A stretch of DNA of 64,000 bases from assembly GCF_018614875.1 (NCBI RefSeq), contig NZ_JAGGNW010000011.1:1-64000 (forward strand), given 5' to 3'. This document shows, piece by piece, positions 35,311 through 44,508 of the stretch; the stretch's first letter is position 1, and the number at the start of each line of letters is the position of its first letter. The position numbers and the translations under genes were made by a program. The notes under the pieces were generated by a model. The model saw nothing but the letters and a program-made list of their open reading frames with translations, did not search any database and was not told the origin of the DNA. The stretch comes from Variovorax paradoxus (lineage in GTDB: Bacteria; Pseudomonadota; Gammaproteobacteria; Burkholderiales; Burkholderiaceae_C).

Positions 35311-36144
35311 ATGAAGCCCATCCTCGCCCGCGGCCTGGCCGCACTGTTGCTCGCCGGCAGCTTTGCCAGCGTCCACGCGCAGGAGCAGCCGCCCGCGCCC
35401 GGCGCGAGCCCGCGCATCGACGCCATCCGCAAGGCCGGCGAGCTGCGCGTGGGCGTGCTGCAGAACGCGCCCTGGCTGATCGAGAACACGACCGGCAATG
35501 GCGAGCCATGGAGCGGCCCGGCCTGGCTGCTGGCCAAGGAGTACGCCCGCCTGCTCGGCGTGAAGCTCAGCACGGTGCCCGTGTCGCACGAGACCAAGGT
35601 GCCGGTGCTGGCATCGAACCAGGTCGACATGACCATCAGCCCGCTGGGCGAAACGCCCGAGCGGCTGAAGGTGGTCGACTTCGTCGTCTACTCCGCCACG
35701 AGCGTGTGCATGTTCGGCCGCGCCGACAACGCCAAGCTGGCGAAGGCCGCCTCGGTCGACGACCTCAATCGGCCGGAGGTGACCATCGCCTACTTCACCG
35801 GCGGCGCCGAGGAAGGCTGGGTCAAGGAACGCTTTCCCAAGGCCAAGTTGCGCGCCGTCGCCAGTTCCGGCGCCACCGCCCCCGTCGAAGAAATCATGGC
35901 GCGCCGCGCCGATGCGGCACCTATCAACCGCGTGCCGTGGGTCGGGCTGCAGCAGAAGGTCAAGGGCCTGGCCGTGCTGCCCAAGGAAAACAACTGCCAG
36001 GGCAGCACCGAGAAAGCCTCGCCGGTCGGCCTGGCCGTCGACAAGAACCAGCCCGCGTATCTCGAATGGCTGCGGCAGGTCGCGAAGGCCCGGAAGGCGC
36101 AGCTCGACGCCGACGAGGCCCGCGTCATCGGCGCACTCAGATAA
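35311..36144 (+). CDS. periplasmic binding protein 1, amino-acid-type ABC transporter
   Basis: 277 residues. Signal peptide ends near SVHAQE (residue 24). SBP family 3 features: ASPRIDAIRKAGELRVGV, NQVDMTISPLGETPERLKVVDF and VCMFGRADN. Two Cys (in SVCMFGR and KENNCQG) may form a disulfide. It is closely related to the next gene along its whole length. The two are separated by 41 bases. In the operon context it should bring the substrate to the two permeases; the class normally carries polar amino acids, so a sugar-acid ligand would be unusual. Confidence 0.93.
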   Translation: MKPILARGLAALLLAGSFASVHAQEQPPAPGASPRIDAIRKAGELRVGVLQNAPWLIENTTGNGEPWSGPAWLLAKEYARLLGVKLSTVPVSHETKVPVLASNQVDMTISPLGETPERLKVVDFVVYSATSVCMFGRADNAKLAKAASVDDLNRPEVTIAYFTGGAEEGWVKERFPKAKLRAVASSGATAPVEEIMARRADAAPINRVPWVGLQQKVKGLAVLPKENNCQGSTEKASPVGLAVDKNQPAYLEWLRQVAKARKAQLDADEARVIGALR

Positions 36145-36185
36145 GCAAGTCACACATCAAGTCAACAGAAAAAACGGAGACCCTC

Positions 36186-37040
36186 ATGCCGCACATCCCC
36201 CGCACTTTCCTCGGCCGCAAGCTGGCTGGCGCAGCACTCGCAGCCGCCTTGGCCGGCACCTGCCTCGGCGCACTGGCCCAGACGCCGCCGGCGCCCGGCG
36301 CCAGCCCGCGCATCGATGCCATCCGCAAGGCCGGCGTGCTGCGCGTGGGCGTGGTCAACAACCCGCCATGGCTGGCGCAGAACACCGCCGGCGATGGCGA
36401 GCCGTGGTCCGGCCCGTCGTGGACCCTGGGCAAGGAATTCGCCAAGCTGCTGGGCGTGAAGGTGGAGCCCGTGCCAGTGAGCCACGAAACCAAGGTGCCG
36501 TCGCTCACGGCCAACCAGATGGACATCATGATCGGGCCGCTGAACGAGACGGCCGAGCGCGCCAAGATCATCGATTTCGTCACCTTCTCGAGCACCGGCG
36601 TGTGCATGTTCGGCCGCGCCGACAACCCGAAGTTCACCAGCGCGCGCACCCTGGAGGACTTCAACAAGCCCGAGATCACCATGGCGTATTTCTCCGGCGC
36701 GGGCGAGGAGCCGCTGGTGCGCCAGCAGTTCTCCAAGGCCAAGCTGCGCGGCGTTGCCAACTCCGGGTCGGTCGCGCCGATCGAAGAGGTGGTTGCCGGC
36801 CGCTCGGACGTGGCGCCGCTCAACCGCATGCTGTGGCCCAACATCAGCAGGAAGGTCAAGGGCCTGGCCGTGTTCCCGAAGGAAAACGACTGCAAGGACA
36901 GCAAGATCTTCCAGATCCAGACCGGCATGGGCGTGGCGAAGGACCAGCAGGTGTACCTCGACTGGCTGCGCGCCGTGGCCCAGCGCATGCAGCCCGCGCT
37001 GAGCGAAGAAGAGCGCCGCATGACGCAGAACCTGAAGTGA
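36186..37040 (+). CDS. periplasmic binding protein 2, paralogue of the preceding gene
   Basis: 284 residues. Signal peptide ends near GALAQT (about residue 31). It repeats the landmarks of its neighbour: PGASPRIDAIRKAGVLRVGV, GEPWSGPSW, PVSHETKVP, GVCMFGRADNPKF and GLAVFPKENDCKD. The C-terminal half differs more (IFQIQTGMGVAKDQQVYL against SPVGLAVDKNQPAYL), which could alter the ligand. The duplication probably gives one transporter two input proteins. ATG 36186 follows CGGAGA. Confidence 0.93.
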   Translation: MPHIPRTFLGRKLAGAALAAALAGTCLGALAQTPPAPGASPRIDAIRKAGVLRVGVVNNPPWLAQNTAGDGEPWSGPSWTLGKEFAKLLGVKVEPVPVSHETKVPSLTANQMDIMIGPLNETAERAKIIDFVTFSSTGVCMFGRADNPKFTSARTLEDFNKPEITMAYFSGAGEEPLVRQQFSKAKLRGVANSGSVAPIEEVVAGRSDVAPLNRMLWPNISRKVKGLAVFPKENDCKDSKIFQIQTGMGVAKDQQVYLDWLRAVAQRMQPALSEEERRMTQNLK

Positions 37041-37049
37041 AGTAACGCC

Positions 37050-38087
37050 ATGCTGAACTGCGAAATCCACGGCGCGCTCGACCTGCGCCTGACCGAACGT
37101 CCGGCCGAACCGCTGGCGCCCACCCAGGTGCGCGTGGCCGTCAAGGCGGTGGGCATCTGCGGCTCCGACCTGCACTACTACCGCCACGGCCGCGTCGGCG
37201 ACTTCGTGATCCGCGCGCCGCTGACGCCGGGGCACGAGGCCTCGGGCCAGGTCGTGGAAGTGGGCGCGCAGGTGAGCTCGGTGAAGCCGGGCGACCGCGT
37301 CGCCCTCAACCCGTCGCGCACCTGCGGCGTCTGCCGCTTCTGCCGCGCGGGCGCATCCAACCACTGCGAGAACGTGCACTTCTTCGGCAGCGCCAGCCGC
37401 TGGCCCCACATGCAGGGCGCGATGCGCGAGCAGGTGGTGGTGGAGGCCACGCAATGCGTGGTGGTGCCAGAGACGCTCTCGTTCGAGCTGGCCGCCTTCG
37501 GCGAGCCGCTGGCCGTGGCGCTGCATGCGGTGCAGGAGGCCGGTTCGCTGCTCGGCAAGACGGTGATGGTGGTGGGGGCCGGTCCGATCGGCGCGCTGAT
37601 CCTCATGGCCGCCAAGCTCGCGGGCGCCAGCCAGTTGATCGCGGTGGACATCGTCGACGAGACGCTCGCGGCCTGCACCCGCGTCGGCGCGACCCGCACC
37701 ATCAACGCGGCCACGGAGCCCGATGCGCTGCTGGCGCTGGCCGCGGACAAGGGCCAGGTCGATGCGAGCTTCGAGGTCTCGGGCCACTACGACGGCCTGG
37801 GCCACTGCATCCGGTCGACGCGCCCGCGCGGCACCATCGTGCAGGTCGGCACGCTCGGCGCCAACAGCGAAGGCTGCCCGTTCAACCAGATCATGGTGAA
37901 GAGCCTGCACCTCGTCGGCAGCTTCCGCTTCGTCGATGAATACGCCTGGGCGGTGGACTACCTGAGCCGCGGCGTGCTGGACGTGTTGCCGCTGCTGACC
38001 GAGGCGGTGCCGGTGGCACGCGTGCACGACGCCTTCGCGCTGGCGGCGGATCGGCATCGTGCGATGAAGGTGCTCGTCACGTTCTGA
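37050..38087 (+). CDS. zinc-dependent dehydrogenase, L-gulonate/L-idonate 5-dehydrogenase type
   Basis: 345 residues. Catalytic zinc ligands Cys37, His62 and Glu63 lie in GICGSDLHYY and TPGHEASG. Structural zinc Cys are 92, 95, 98 and 106. The cofactor loop is VVGAGPIG near 175. In this family, IdnD oxidises L-idonate, and E. coli RspB oxidises L-gulonate to D-fructuronate; with mannonate dehydratase two steps later in the operon the L-gulonate assignment fits best. Nine bases separate it from the binding-protein gene. Confidence 0.88.
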   Translation: MLNCEIHGALDLRLTERPAEPLAPTQVRVAVKAVGICGSDLHYYRHGRVGDFVIRAPLTPGHEASGQVVEVGAQVSSVKPGDRVALNPSRTCGVCRFCRAGASNHCENVHFFGSASRWPHMQGAMREQVVVEATQCVVVPETLSFELAAFGEPLAVALHAVQEAGSLLGKTVMVVGAGPIGALILMAAKLAGASQLIAVDIVDETLAACTRVGATRTINAATEPDALLALAADKGQVDASFEVSGHYDGLGHCIRSTRPRGTIVQVGTLGANSEGCPFNQIMVKSLHLVGSFRFVDEYAWAVDYLSRGVLDVLPLLTEAVPVARVHDAFALAADRHRAMKVLVTF

Positions 38088-38131
38088 CGGGATCGCCTGA
38101 TCCCGCCGCCCTTCTCTCTCGCGGAGCTCCC

Positions 38132-38797
38132 ATGGAATTCGACTTTTCCCCGATTGCCGACAACTGGCGCTTCTTCGCCAGCGGCCTGGGCGTCACGGTC
38201 GCGCTCAGCCTCATCAGCGCGGTCACCAGCATCCTCGCGGGCCTGGCGATCGCGCTGCTGCGGCTGTATGGCCCCGGCTGGCTGCGCCCGCTGCTCGTGT
38301 TCTACATCGACTCCATGCGCGCCATCCCGGTGCTGGTGGTGCTGGTGTGGATGTATTTCGCGTTCCCGCCGCTCGTGGGCTTCACCTTCGCGCCGTTCTG
38401 GGCCGCGGTGATCGCGCTGACGCTGCACATCGCGGCCTATGCGGCCGAGGTGATCCGCGCCGGCATCGAGTCGATCCGGCCGGGGCAGACGCGCGCGGCC
38501 CTGGCGCTGGGCATGTCGCGCGCGCAGCTGCTGCGCAAGGTGCTGCTGCCGCAGGCCACCATCCGAATGCTGCCGGCCTTCGGCTCGATCCTCACCATCG
38601 CCATCAAGGACACCGCCATCGCCACGGTGATTGCCGTGCCCGAGCTGATGCACCGCGCCGAAACGGTGGCGGGGCAGAGCTACCGGCCGGTGGAGGTCTT
38701 CACGGCGGTGATGGTGGCGTACTTCGTGATCCTGTTCCCGGTCACGCGCGGCATCGACCGGCTCTACCACCGCGTCGCGCACCTGGGGCGTTCATGA
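38132..38797 (+). CDS. ABC transporter permease 1 (polar amino acid type)
   Basis: 221 residues, about five membrane helices. The ATPase-contact EAA motif is AAEVIRAGIESIRPGQTRAA with the following GMSRAQLLRKVLLPQA, as in HisM/GlnP-type permeases. It pairs with the next gene, 16 bases downstream, to form the channel. Only one permease type is used in most such transporters, but paired ones are common. Confidence 0.94.
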   Translation: MEFDFSPIADNWRFFASGLGVTVALSLISAVTSILAGLAIALLRLYGPGWLRPLLVFYIDSMRAIPVLVVLVWMYFAFPPLVGFTFAPFWAAVIALTLHIAAYAAEVIRAGIESIRPGQTRAALALGMSRAQLLRKVLLPQATIRMLPAFGSILTIAIKDTAIATVIAVPELMHRAETVAGQSYRPVEVFTAVMVAYFVILFPVTRGIDRLYHRVAHLGRS

Positions 38798-38813
38798 TGA
38801 AGAGGGCCATCCA

Positions 38814-39473
38814 ATGACTTTCGACTGGTCCGTGATCTGGACGCACCGCCAGGCCCTGCTCGAAGGCGCGGCGCTGACCGTCGGCCTGACGGTGCTGACC
38901 ATGCTGCTGGCCGTGCCGGGCGGCATCGTGCTGGCGCTGATGCGGCTGTCGCCGAACAGGCTGCTGCAGTCCGCCTCGCTCGGCTTCGTGGAGTTCTTCC
39001 GCAATCTGCCGCTGATCCTGGTGATCTACTGGGTCTTCTACGTGATGCCGATGGCGACCGAGTTGCAGCTGTCCCCGCTCGTCACCGCGCTGGTGGCGCT
39101 GGTGCTCAACGTCTCGGCCTACAACGCCGAGACCTTCCGCGCCGGCATCAATTCCATCCGCAAGGGGCAGCTGGAGGCGGCGCTCGCCATGGGCATGTCG
39201 CGCCGCCAGGCCATGTTCAAGGTGGTCATCCCGCAGGCGGGGCGCCGCATCCTGCCGGTGATCGCGAGCACCTGGGTCTCGCTCTTCAAGGACACCTCGC
39301 TGGTGTCGGTCATCGCCGTGAGCGAACTGGCCTATTCGGCGATGCAGATCCGCGCGCAGACCTTCCGCGTGCTGGAAATGCTCACCGCCATGGCCATCCT
39401 CTACTGGCTGATGGGCTACCCGCAAGCCAAGCTGGTGGACTGGATCCACCGCAAATATGGAGTCAAGGAATGA
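38814..39473 (+). CDS. ABC transporter permease 2 (polar amino acid type)
   Basis: 219 residues. Same fold as the previous gene: [37 protein letters not shown] and [20 protein letters not shown]. The stop overlaps the ATPase start by four bases. The heteromeric pair should sit in the inner membrane and accept the substrate from the two binding proteins. Confidence 0.94.
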   Translation: MTFDWSVIWTHRQALLEGAALTVGLTVLTMLLAVPGGIVLALMRLSPNRLLQSASLGFVEFFRNLPLILVIYWVFYVMPMATELQLSPLVTALVALVLNVSAYNAETFRAGINSIRKGQLEAALAMGMSRRQAMFKVVIPQAGRRILPVIASTWVSLFKDTSLVSVIAVSELAYSAMQIRAQTFRVLEMLTAMAILYWLMGYPQAKLVDWIHRKYGVKE

Positions 39474-40252
39474 ACGACATCGCCCGCGCCCCCGCGCGCA
39501 AGAATGCCGACCAGCCGCCGGTGCTGGTCTACCAGGACGTGCGAAAGCTCTATGGCGACTTCGTGGCGCTCAATGGGGTTTCGCTGCAGGTCCACAAGGG
39601 CGAGGTGATGTGCCTGATCGGCCCTTCGGGCTCGGGCAAGTCCACGCTGCTGCGCTGTACCAATGCGCTGGAGACGATCAACGGCGGGCGTGTGCTGATC
39701 GACGGCGTGCCGCTGCCCGTGCAGGAGTCGGCGGTGCGCAAGGTGCGCCAGCGCATGGGCATGGTGTTCCAGAGCTTCGAGCTGTTCCCGCACAAGTCCG
39801 CGCTCGACAACGTGGCCATGGGCCCCATCACCGTGCTGGGCATGCGCGAGGCCGAAGCCAAGGCGCGCGCCATGGCGCTGCTGGAGAAGGTCGGCCTGTC
39901 CGCCAAGGCCGGCAGCTTTCCGGCCAACCTCTCCGGCGGCCAGCAGCAGCGCGTGGCGATCGCCCGCGCGCTGGCCATGGAGCCGGAGGTGATGCTGTTC
40001 GACGAACCCACCTCCGCGCTCGACCCCGAGACCGTGGGCGAAGTGCTCAGCGTGATGCAGAAGCTCGCGCAGGAGGGCATGACCATGATCGTGGTCACGC
40101 ATGAAATGGGCTTTGCGCGGCGCGTGGCCGACTGGGTGGTGGTGTTCGAGTCCGGCGCCATCATCGAACAGGGCCCGCCGGCGCAGATCTTCGAGCAACC
40201 CACCGTGGAGCGCACGCGCGACTTCCTCGGCCACCTCGGCTGGAACGGCTGA
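39470..40252 (+). CDS. ABC transporter ATP-binding protein (amino acid type)
   Basis: 260 residues. Walker [13 protein letters not shown]-loop [18 protein letters not shown], signature [15 protein letters not shown], Walker [15 protein letters not shown] and H-loop VVTHEM are all intact. The sequence ends after NGFL-like [18 protein letters not shown], as in the GlnQ/HisP group. It overlaps the second permease by four bases, and 44 bases separate it from the dehydratase gene. Confidence 0.96.
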   Translation: MNDIARAPARKNADQPPVLVYQDVRKLYGDFVALNGVSLQVHKGEVMCLIGPSGSGKSTLLRCTNALETINGGRVLIDGVPLPVQESAVRKVRQRMGMVFQSFELFPHKSALDNVAMGPITVLGMREAEAKARAMALLEKVGLSAKAGSFPANLSGGQQQRVAIARALAMEPEVMLFDEPTSALDPETVGEVLSVMQKLAQEGMTMIVVTHEMGFARRVADWVVVFESGAIIEQGPPAQIFEQPTVERTRDFLGHLGWNG

Positions 40253-40296
40253 CGAACGAATCAACGAATGCCGCCGCCATCTTTCTCGCTTTCATC

Positions 40297-41508
40297 ATGA
40301 AAATCACCGACGCCCGCGTCATCGTCTGCAGCCCCGGCCGCAACTTCGTCACCCTCAAGATCGAAACCGACGAGGGCCTGACCGGCATCGGCGACGCCAC
40401 GCTCAACGGGCGCGAACTCTCCGTTGCCGCCTACCTCACCGAACACGTCATCCCCTGCCTGATCGGACGCGACGCGCACCAGATCGAGGACATCTGGCAG
40501 TACCTCTACAAGGGCGCCTACTGGCGCCGCGGCCCGGTCACCATGAGCGCCATCGCCGCGGTGGACACCGCCCTGTGGGACATCAAGGCCAAGGCCGCGG
40601 GCCTGCCGCTGTACCAGCTGCTGGGCGGCAAGAGCCGCACCGGCGTGATGGTCTACGGCCATGCCAATGGCAGCGACATCGAGCACACGGTGGACGAGGT
40701 GCTGCGCTATGCGGACGCCGGCTACAAGGCGATCCGCGCGCAAAGCGGCGTGCCGGGGCTGGAGAAGGTCTACGGCGTCGGCAAGGGCACGCTGTTCTAC
40801 GAGCCGGCCGATGCCGACCTGCCCTCCGAGCACGACTGGTCCACCGAGAAATACCTGCGCCACACGCCCAAGCTGTTCGAGCGCATCCGCGAGAAGCTCG
40901 GCTTCGAGCACCACCTGCTGCACGACGTGCACCACCGCCTCACGCCCATCGAGGCGGGCCGCCTGGGCAAGTCGCTGGAGCCCTTCAACCTTTTTTGGAT
41001 GGAGGACGCCACGCCGGCCGAGAACCAGGACGCCTTCCGCCTGATCCGCCAGCACACCACCACGCCGCTGGCGGTGGGCGAGATCTTCAACTCCATCTGG
41101 GACTGCAAGGAGCTGATCGAGAACCAGCTGATCGACTACGTGCGCGCCACCGTGGTCCATGCCGGCGGCATCACGCACTTGCGTCGCATCGCCGACCTGG
41201 CCTCGCTCTACCAGGTGCGCACCGGCTGCCACGGCGCCACCGACCTGTCGCCGGTGTGCATGGGCGCGGCGCTGCACTTCGACCTGTGGGTGCCGAACTT
41301 CGGCATCCAGGAGTACATGCGCCACACCGAGGAAACCGACGCCGTGTTCCCGCATGCCTACACCTTCGACCAGGGCATGCTCTACCCCGGCGACGTGCCC
41401 GGCCACGGCGTGGAGATCGACGAGGCACTGGCCGCGAAGTACCCCTACAAACGCGCCTACCTGCCGGTGAACCGCCTGCAGCACGACGGCACGCTGTGGA
41501 ACTGGTGA
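40297..41508 (+). CDS. manD: D-mannonate dehydratase, ManD (RspA) type
   Basis: 403 residues, enolase superfamily. Active-site residues are at the positions known from Novosphingobium ManD: Arg147 and Tyr159 (base), metal ligands Asp210, Glu236 and Glu262, and His212 and His312 as acid/base. Residue 314 is Ala (CHGATD); Ala here is reported for the efficient mannonate enzymes and Pro for the slow, promiscuous ones (from memory of the literature). The product is 2-keto-3-deoxy-D-gluconate. Its place in the operon links it to the dehydrogenase genes on both sides. E. coli rspA is the counterpart. Confidence 0.95.
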   Translation: MKITDARVIVCSPGRNFVTLKIETDEGLTGIGDATLNGRELSVAAYLTEHVIPCLIGRDAHQIEDIWQYLYKGAYWRRGPVTMSAIAAVDTALWDIKAKAAGLPLYQLLGGKSRTGVMVYGHANGSDIEHTVDEVLRYADAGYKAIRAQSGVPGLEKVYGVGKGTLFYEPADADLPSEHDWSTEKYLRHTPKLFERIREKLGFEHHLLHDVHHRLTPIEAGRLGKSLEPFNLFWMEDATPAENQDAFRLIRQHTTTPLAVGEIFNSIWDCKELIENQLIDYVRATVVHAGGITHLRRIADLASLYQVRTGCHGATDLSPVCMGAALHFDLWVPNFGIQEYMRHTEETDAVFPHAYTFDQGMLYPGDVPGHGVEIDEALAAKYPYKRAYLPVNRLQHDGTLWNW

Positions 41509-41513
41509 GCGCC

Positions 41514-43031
41514 ATGCAGAGGCTGCACCCCGACACGCTGGCCTCGCTGCCACCCGCGGTGGCGCGCCCCGCCTACGACCGCGCCGCGCTCGAAGCCGGC
41601 ATCGTCCACCTGGGTGTCGGCGCGTTCCAGCGCGGGCACCTGGCCGCCGTCAACGAGGCTGCGCTGCATGCCAGCGGCGACCTGCGCTGGGGCATCGCGG
41701 GCGTGTCGCTGCGCAGCCCCGAAACGCGCGACGCGCTCGCGCCGCAGGACGGCCTCTACACGCTGGCGCTGCGCGACATGGACGACGCCGGCATGCCGCG
41801 CGCGTCGCTGCAGGTCATCGGCTGCCTGCTCGGCGTGCAGGTCGCGCCCGAAGACCCGGCGGCGGTGCTCGCGCGCATCGCCCATCCCGCCACCCGCATC
41901 GTCAGCCTCACCGTCACGGAAAAAGGCTACTGCCACGACCCGGCCACCGGTGCGCTGCGCGCCGACCATCCCGACGTGCTGCACGACCTGGCGCGCCCCG
42001 ATGCGCCGCGCGGCACGCTCGGCTTCCTGGTCTCGGGCCTGCGCCTGCGCCAGCTGCGCGGGCTGGCGCCGGTGACCCTGCTGTCGCTCGACAACCTGCC
42101 GTCCAACGGCCACCTGCTGCGCGGCCTGGTGCTCGATTTCGCGCAGCGCGTCGATCCGCAGCTGGCGCGCTGGATTGCCGAACACTGCGCCTTCCCCTGC
42201 TCGATGGTGGACCGCATCGTGCCGCGGACCACCGACGCCGACCGCGCGCAAATCGACGCCGCGCTCGGGCTGGAGGACGCCTGGCCGGTGGTCGGCGAAC
42301 GCTTTCTCGAATGGGTGATCGAGGACGACTTCGCCGCCGGCCGCCCGGCCTGGGACGCCGGCGGCGCCCGCTTCGTGGCCGACGCACGCCCCTTCGAAAC
42401 GCTGAAGCTGCGCATGGTCAACGGCGCGCATTCGGCACTTGCATACCTGGGCGCCATGGCGGGCCTCGACACGGTGGACCGCGCCGTCGCCGCGCCTGCC
42501 CTGCACCGCTACCTGGATCGGCTGATGAGCGAGGAGATCGCGCCCGCGCTGCCGACTCTGCCCGGGCTGGACCTCGATGCCTACCGCCGGCGCCTGCTGG
42601 ATCGCTTTGCCAACCCGGCGCTGGCCCACCGCACCGCGCAGATCGCGATGGACGGCTCGCAGAAGCTGCCGCAGCGCCTGCTGGGCACGGTGCGCGACCG
42701 CCTGGCCGCCGGGGCCCCGATCGATCGCCTCGCGCTGGCCGTCGCGGCTTGGCTGCACTATCTGCGCGGCGTGGACGAACTGGGCCGCCGCCACGAGATC
42801 CAGGACCCGCTTGCCGCCGCGCTGGCCGAACGATGTGCGGCGGCCGAACGCGCAGCCGAAGCCGCCGAGCCGGCGCGGGCCGATGAAGCCCGCGTGGCTG
42901 TGCTCGCGGCTTTCGCACCGGTGTTCGGCAACGACCTGGGACACGACGCACGCTTCATCTCCACCGTGGCCGCGCACCTGCGCACGCTGCGCGAGCTGGG
43001 CGTGCACGAGACGCTGGCTGCCCAGGCCTGA
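41514..43031 (+). CDS. uxuB: mannitol-dehydrogenase-family oxidoreductase, fructuronate reductase type
   Basis: 505 residues. N-terminal NAD-binding part with GVGAFQRGHLAAVNEAAL (about 30-48); C-terminal helical part with the catalytic Lys in FETLKLRMVNGAHSALAYLG. UxuB reduces D-fructuronate to D-mannonate with NADH; other family members act on mannitol or altronate, so the call rests on the neighbours. ATG at 41514 is chosen; a GTG at 41505, overlapping the manD stop, is a possible alternative start. This is the last gene of the operon. No KDG kinase or aldolase is in the window. Confidence 0.88.
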   Translation: MQRLHPDTLASLPPAVARPAYDRAALEAGIVHLGVGAFQRGHLAAVNEAALHASGDLRWGIAGVSLRSPETRDALAPQDGLYTLALRDMDDAGMPRASLQVIGCLLGVQVAPEDPAAVLARIAHPATRIVSLTVTEKGYCHDPATGALRADHPDVLHDLARPDAPRGTLGFLVSGLRLRQLRGLAPVTLLSLDNLPSNGHLLRGLVLDFAQRVDPQLARWIAEHCAFPCSMVDRIVPRTTDADRAQIDAALGLEDAWPVVGERFLEWVIEDDFAAGRPAWDAGGARFVADARPFETLKLRMVNGAHSALAYLGAMAGLDTVDRAVAAPALHRYLDRLMSEEIAPALPTLPGLDLDAYRRRLLDRFANPALAHRTAQIAMDGSQKLPQRLLGTVRDRLAAGAPIDRLALAVAAWLHYLRGVDELGRRHEIQDPLAAALAERCAAAERAAEAAEPARADEARVAVLAAFAPVFGNDLGHDARFISTVAAHLRTLRELGVHETLAAQA

Positions 43032-43081
43032 GTTCCAGGCCCGAGAAGGCGGGCCACGGCCCGCGGTCACAATGCCTGGCC

Positions 43082-43576
43082 ATGCGCTTCTTCACCCGTC
43101 TCCTGCGCGCCCTTGCCACGGCGCTGCTCGTCCCCATCCTGCTGTTCGAGGAATGGGGCTGGGAGCCGCTCGCCGCGCTGGCACGCCGCATGGCCCGGCT
43201 GCCGCTGTGGGCGCGGCTGGAAAACCGGCTGCGCGAACTACCGCCGTGGGCTGCGCTGCTCGCCTTCCTGCTGCCGGTCCTGCTGTTGCTGCCGGTCAAG
43301 GTGCTCGCCCTGTTTCTGTTCGGCCGTGGCCATGCCGCGAGCGGCGTGACGGTATTGGTCGTCGCCAAGCTGATCGGCACCGCCTTCGTGGCGCGTATCT
43401 TCCAGCTGGTCGAGCCCGCGCTCATGCGCATTCCGCTGTTCGCGCGCTGGTATCCGCGCTGGAAAGCCTGGAAGGACCATGTGCTGACGCTGGTTCGCGA
43501 GAGCCGCCCGTGGCGCGTGGTGCAGGTGGCCAATCGAAGCATCTATCGGGCTTGGCGGCGACTGCGCGGTGCTTGA
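43082..43576 (+). CDS. small inner-membrane protein, unknown
   Basis: 164 residues with two or three hydrophobic segments (about 8-22, 56-80 and 87-108) separated by Arg-rich stretches. The C terminus (about 120-164) is strongly basic, with LVRESRPWRVVQVANRSIYRAWRRLR. No family was recognised. It lies 50 bases after uxuB and ends 10 bases before the first ACCCGGGT box; it may be the tail of the operon or a separate gene. Confidence 0.7.
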   Translation: MRFFTRLLRALATALLVPILLFEEWGWEPLAALARRMARLPLWARLENRLRELPPWAALLAFLLPVLLLLPVKVLALFLFGRGHAASGVTVLVVAKLIGTAFVARIFQLVEPALMRIPLFARWYPRWKAWKDHVLTLVRESRPWRVVQVANRSIYRAWRRLRGA

Positions 43577-43582
43577 ATTATT

Positions 43583-43625
43583 TTTACCCGGGTATATTGA
43601 AGATTTTATTTCACCCGGGTAATAT
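43583..43625. promoter_or_regulatory. paired ACCCGGGT operators and promoter of the GIY-YIG/MarR operon
   Basis: TTTTTACCCGGGTATATT (43581-43598) and TTTCACCCGGGTAATATA (43609-43626) share the palindrome ACCCGGGT at 43586-43593 and 43613-43620, 27 bases apart, in an AT-rich island unlike the surrounding DNA. TATATT and TAATAT touching the right edge of each box could be -10 elements. The second box lies 12 bases before the ATG at 43633. The MarR protein two genes downstream is the likely binder. Confidence 0.6.
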
Positions 43626-43632
43626 AGGCGGC

Positions 43633-44007
43633 ATGAAACTGCCACAAGACACGAGGCGCGCCCTCATCAGGAAATACAAGGACACGGTGCTTCCCGCCGG
43701 TGTCTTCGCCATCCGCAACACGCTGAACGGCCGCGTCTACCTGGCCGGCAGCCTCGACGTCGAGGGCGCAATGAACCGCGCCCGTTTCGAGCTGGGCCTG
43801 CGCTCGCACCGCAACAGGGCGCTGGTGCGCGATTGGGCCGCGCATGGCGCGGAGCATTTCACTTTCGAGGTGATCGACCGGGTCAAGGAACGGGACGACC
43901 CGGCCTTTGACCGCGCGGAGGAGCTCGAGAAACTCCTCGCGCTGTGGCGCGAAGAGCTGCTGCGCGGCAACAGCGAAACGAACGAGATGGGCTACAACAC
44001 ACCATGA
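43633..44007 (+). CDS. GIY-YIG nuclease-fold protein
   Basis: 124 residues. The fold signature is degenerate GVFAIRNTLNGRVYLAGS (GIY becomes GVF, YIG becomes YLA), with the conserved Arg in FELGLRSHRNRAL, then FTFEVIDRVKERDDPAFDRAE and Glu-rich LEKLLALWREELLRGN. These small proteins form a family often next to transcription regulators; activity is unproven. The start follows the operator pair. The stop overlaps the MarR start by four bases. Confidence 0.88.
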   Translation: MKLPQDTRRALIRKYKDTVLPAGVFAIRNTLNGRVYLAGSLDVEGAMNRARFELGLRSHRNRALVRDWAAHGAEHFTFEVIDRVKERDDPAFDRAEELEKLLALWREELLRGNSETNEMGYNTP

Positions 44008-44444
44008 CCGTCGACGCCCTGGGTCTGTGCCTCAACGTCAGCCGTGCGCATGCCAGCCTGAAGCTGAAGCTCCACGAAGATCTCGGCGCCTTCCACGGCC
44101 TGGAGTACGAAGACTTCACGCTGCTCCATCTTCTGCTGCGCGCCGATGACGGCCGCATGCCGATGGCCGATCTCGCGCACGCCCTGGGCTTGCCGGTGTC
44201 GGCGTTGATGCGCAAGATGGTGCTGCTCGAAAAGACCGGTCTTGCCGAGCGCATGGCGGAATCGAACGGCGACTGCAGACGCCATGCAGCCATCCGTCCC
44301 GGCGGTACAAAACTGATGCAGGGCGCGATCACCACCGTCGAAGCGGTGTGCGCCGACGCGGTGAAATCGCTAGACCCGGCGCATCTGCCGAGCCTCGATG
44401 CCGCGCTGAGGGCGCTGTGCCGGAACGACGCGCCGCACCCCTGA
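44004..44444 (+). CDS. MarR-family transcription regulator
   Basis: 146 residues. Winged helix-turn-helix at about 38-105 with YEDFTLLHLLLRADDGRMPMADLAHALGLP-type strands, SALMRKMVLLEKTGLAERM as recognition and wing part, and a C-terminal dimer helix. It overlaps the GIY-YIG gene by four bases, so it should be made with it and may autorepress through the ACCCGGGT boxes. Cys residues (Cys9, Cys94-like in GDCRRH) could sense oxidants; this is speculative. Confidence 0.9.
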   Translation: MTVDALGLCLNVSRAHASLKLKLHEDLGAFHGLEYEDFTLLHLLLRADDGRMPMADLAHALGLPVSALMRKMVLLEKTGLAERMAESNGDCRRHAAIRPGGTKLMQGAITTVEAVCADAVKSLDPAHLPSLDAALRALCRNDAPHP

Positions 44445-44508
44445 ACCGTTCAACGGGTAGATTACGGACCTCGTTTTGTCCGGGCCCGGAAGAACAAAGA
44501 AATTCGAC

